The notes under the pieces were generated by a model that was not told the DNA's origin, searched no databases, and was given only the letters and a program-made list of their open reading frames with translations. From assembly GCA_937921835.1 (NCBI GenBank), contig CAKZVG010000477.1, forward strand, positions 1 through 6,497: a DNA stretch of 6,497 bases, written 5' to 3'. The stretch is from an uncultured Bryobacteraceae bacterium (GTDB lineage: Bacteria > Acidobacteriota > Terriglobia > Bryobacterales > Bryobacteraceae). Shown piece by piece: positions 5,303-6,497 of this stretch (its first letter is position 1; the number at the start of each line of letters is the position of its first letter). Both the position numbers and the translations under genes were made by a program.

Positions 5303-5500
5303 TTGGCAAATCCCGGAAAGCATGTGAAGCGGCCCACGGAACTGTGGGCGCAATACGATTTCGACGAAGTACCGACGCGCTCCCGCAATCCCCGGACGGT
5401 CGGCCGGCTCATCAAGGGCCGGCGCCGCTATTCGCGGAGGCGTACGCTCCTGCCCGCCTCCCCAGCCGCCCCGTTCGTTGTCCGGGGCGCCCGCCGCTGA
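5303..5500 (+). CDS. Small basic protein of unknown function, TTG start
   Basis: The 65-residue product begins MANPGKHVKRPTELW if TTG is decoded as Met. The N-terminal part (1-28) contains an acidic patch YDFDEVP; the middle is arginine-rich (GRRRYSRRR around 39-47); there is no membrane helix or cysteine. I do not recognise the family. Support comes from the strong AAGGAGG site, position 51 nt after the zinc-ribbon gene on the same strand, and a strong hairpin just after the stop. Its last residues lie within a DNA segment that is repeated imperfectly downstream (5479-5507 versus 5524-5551), so the 3' end may have been altered by duplication. The Arg-rich nature suggests RNA, DNA or ribosome binding, but that is a guess. 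Confidence 0.5.
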   Translation: MANPGKHVKRPTELWAQYDFDEVPTRSRNPRTVGRLIKGRRRYSRRRTLLPASPAAPFVVRGARR

Positions 5501-5551
5501 CCGCCCGGCCAGGACCGGAACCCTGTCCGGGCGCCCGCCGTTGAACGCCCG
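5479..5551 (+). repeat. Imperfect direct repeat at 3' end of the small basic gene
   Basis: The two copies, 5479-5507 and 5524-5551, share TGTCCGGG, then CGCCCGCCG, then TGA and CGCCCG, with one single-base gap and two substitutions over about 29 nt. The repeat period is 45 bp. Copy 1 contains the last codons and the stop of the small basic gene; copy 2 is non-coding. Confidence 0.5.
5502..5533 (+). terminator. Stem-loop just after the dksA-like operon
   Basis: Arms CGCCCGG (5502-5508) and CCGGGCG (5527-5533) are perfect, continued inside by CAGG (5510-5513) and CCTG (5522-5525) after a single mismatch, with an 8-nt loop. It starts 2 nt after the stop at 5500. No T-run follows, so this could be a non-canonical terminator or an mRNA-end stabiliser. 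Confidence 0.45.
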
Positions 5552-5559
5552 CCCATTCC

Positions 5560-5593
5560 CGCCCCCGCCGGAGCCACCCTCCAGGCGGGGGCG
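5560..5593. terminator. Very stable hairpin between convergent operons
   Basis: Perfect 10-bp arms CGCCCCCGCC (5560-5569) and GGCGGGGGCG (5584-5593) are extended by GGAG/CTCC with a single bulged A, giving 14 pairs and a 5-nt loop. It lies between the plus-strand dksA-like operon and the minus-strand mrp operon and could block read-through from both sides. There is no T-run. Confidence 0.45.
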
Positions 5594-5676
5594 CCTGCCC
5601 GCTTCCGGATCGCGGTCCGCCGCGGTTCCTCCTGCCGGGGGCAGCGCACGGCCGCCAGAGGCACGGCCTTCCTTAG

Positions 5677-5700
5677 CGCCGGCGGTACGCATTGCCGGCG
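5677..5700 (-). terminator. Hairpin just after mrpG
   Basis: Perfect 7-bp arms CGCCGGC (5677-5683) and GCCGGCG (5694-5700) with a 10-nt loop, beginning 15 nt past the mrpG stop on the minus strand. There is no T-run, so termination is plausible but unproven. Confidence 0.35.
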
Positions 5701-5715
5701 AGCAAGCCGAAGCCC

Positions 5716-6069
5716 CTACCGGCCGCGCAGCGAATGGGTCTTCTCGTCGTAGCGCCCGCGCAGGTCGTCGCGCACCGATCCGCTCCACAGCCGGCAACCG
5801 GTGAAATAGGCCGCGCGGCCGATGGCATGGGCCGCCACCGGCGCCGTCAGCAGGAACAGCAGCGCGATGGCGCCCGCGCGTAGCCACGCTCCGGGCGTGC
5901 CAAACGCCACCGCCACCGCCAGCATCATGCAGGCCTGGCCCAGCGTCACCGCCTTCGAAGTCGCCTGCATGCGCGTGAAAACATCCGGCATGCGGACCAC
6001 GCCAACCGCCGCCAGCAGCATCAACACGCAGCCCGCCAACAGCAGCGCCAGCGCCAGCAGCGCGCTCAT
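5716..6069 (-). CDS. mrpG: Mrp-type Na+/H+ antiporter subunit G
   Basis: The 117-residue product is the usual size for MrpG/MnhG. Three hydrophobic helices (about 2-24, 42-58, 64-85) surround the family motif GVVRMPDVFTRMQATSKA then VTLG (about 23-44). A hydrophilic tail follows (about 92-117). MrpG is one of the small membrane subunits of the multi-subunit cation/proton antiporter (MrpA-G), which exchanges Na+ or K+ for protons and serves pH and salt tolerance. ATG 6069 overlaps the mrpF stop by 4 nt (ATGA), which fixes the start; a longer in-frame start at 6276 would run through mrpF. It is the last gene of the E-F-G order. Confidence 0.92.
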   Translation of the reverse strand: MSALLALALLLAGCVLMLLAAVGVVRMPDVFTRMQATSKAVTLGQACMMLAVAVAFGTPGAWLRAGAIALLFLLTAPVAAHAIGRAAYFTGCRLWSGSVRDDLRGRYDEKTHSLRGR

Positions 6070-6341
6070 TTGGCGCCGCCTTTTTCGAGGAACGCCGAAA
6101 AGGCCACCGTCCCGACGAAGGTGATCAGCGCCACCGCCAGGGCGGCGTCCAGCACCACCAGCACGTCTTCGGCGATGGCGTAGGCGGCCAGCATGCCCAC
6201 CCCGATGACCGCGATCAGGTCCAGCGCCACCAGGCGGTCCGGCATGCCCGGGCCGCGCACCAGCCGCCAGGCGCACAGCAATAACCCCACGCTTAGCGCT
6301 CCCAGGGCCAGGAACGCGCCCGAGCGCACCAGTTCGTTCAT
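6066..6341 (-). CDS. mrpF: Mrp-type Na+/H+ antiporter subunit F
   Basis: The 91-residue product has three membrane helices (about 6-26, 36-56, 60-83) and the family signature [18 protein letters not shown] (about 26-43), with the conserved Asp35-Arg36 and Asp41. It is a small membrane subunit of the Mrp antiporter complex. The start overlaps the mrpE stop by 4 nt (ATGA), and the stop overlaps mrpG in the same way, so E, F and G are translationally coupled. Confidence 0.93.
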   Translation of the reverse strand: MNELVRSGAFLALGALSVGLLLCAWRLVRGPGMPDRLVALDLIAVIGVGMLAAYAIAEDVLVVLDAALAVALITFVGTVAFSAFLEKGGAK

Positions 6342-6497
6342 AACGGTAACTCCATCACATAGCGCTCGAACCCGTCGCGGATCTCTTGCCGGACCCGCTC
6401 GGGATCGGAGGCGTCCATGCAGTGCACATAGAGCGTAGCTCCGTCGCTCGATACGTCCAGGCTGAGGGTGCCGGGCGTCAGCGTGATCAGGTTCGCC
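6338..6497 (-). CDS. mrpE: Mrp-type Na+/H+ antiporter subunit E, C-terminal part
   Basis: Only the last 52 codons and the TGA stop are present (reading frame from 6496); the 5' part lies beyond the window. The fragment begins [15 protein letters not shown] and continues through [13 protein letters not shown] to a helical end (about [15 protein letters not shown]). The [16 protein letters not shown] pattern is the hallmark of MrpE/MnhE, where it follows the membrane helices and lies in the cytoplasmic domain. The stop overlaps mrpF's ATG by 4 nt. The remaining subunits (A-D) are expected further right. Confidence 0.9.
   Translation of the reverse strand, partial: ANLITLTPGTLSLDVSSDGATLYVHCMDASDPERVRQEIRDGFERYVMELPL

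Noticed and set aside
5012..5887. 291-codon open frame on the minus strand
   Set aside because: Low-complexity Arg/Gly/Ala/Pro product, antisense to two small plus-strand genes and overlapping the 3' part of mrpG in another frame.

Overview
The window is a high-GC bacterial stretch with tight operons, Shine-Dalgarno sites of the GGAGA/AGGAGG type and many minimal-overlap stop/start junctions. Gene content (NtrC-type two-component system, DksA-like and Rnk-like RNA-polymerase factors, Mrp antiporter genes, a small zinc-ribbon protein) fits a soil-type high-GC Gram-negative such as an acidobacterium. That placement is inference from protein style only.

Layout. 1-313 is a leader/regulatory region with a palindromic operator-like site and a sigma-54 (-24/-12) promoter-like site. 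314-1492 (+) holds an rnk-like gene and a HAMP membrane protein whose cytoplasmic part looks like a histidine-kinase dimerisation helix that has lost its histidine. 1512-4306 (-) is a three-gene operon read right to left: a 78-residue single-span membrane protein, a membrane histidine kinase, and a sigma-54-activating NtrC-family response regulator that overlaps the kinase gene. 4307-4611 is a divergent control region with two back-to-back sigma-54 promoter-like sites and an operator pair midway between them. 4612-5500 (+) has a DksA/TraR-like zinc-finger gene, a 70-residue zinc-ribbon gene, and a 65-residue basic protein with a TTG start. 5501-5715 is a convergent gap full of strong hairpins. 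5716-6496 (-) is mrpG, mrpF and the 3' end of mrpE, cut by the window edge.

How it may work together. A 16-bp near-palindrome, TGYCCGAAAACGGCCA, occurs upstream of the rnk operon (58-73) and between the two divergent operons (4464-4479), each time about 60-80 bp from a -24/-12 promoter-like site (137-152 +, 4551-4566 +, 4392-4407 -). The window also encodes a sigma-54 activator with its kinase. The simplest reading is a local regulon: the two-component system autoregulates its own operon and switches on two operons that each carry a factor of a family acting on RNA polymerase (Rnk-like and DksA-like), plus a kinase-like HAMP protein lacking catalytic residues. The promoter and operator matches are seen in the sequence; the regulatory circuit is inference. 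The mrp genes look like an unrelated neighbouring operon.
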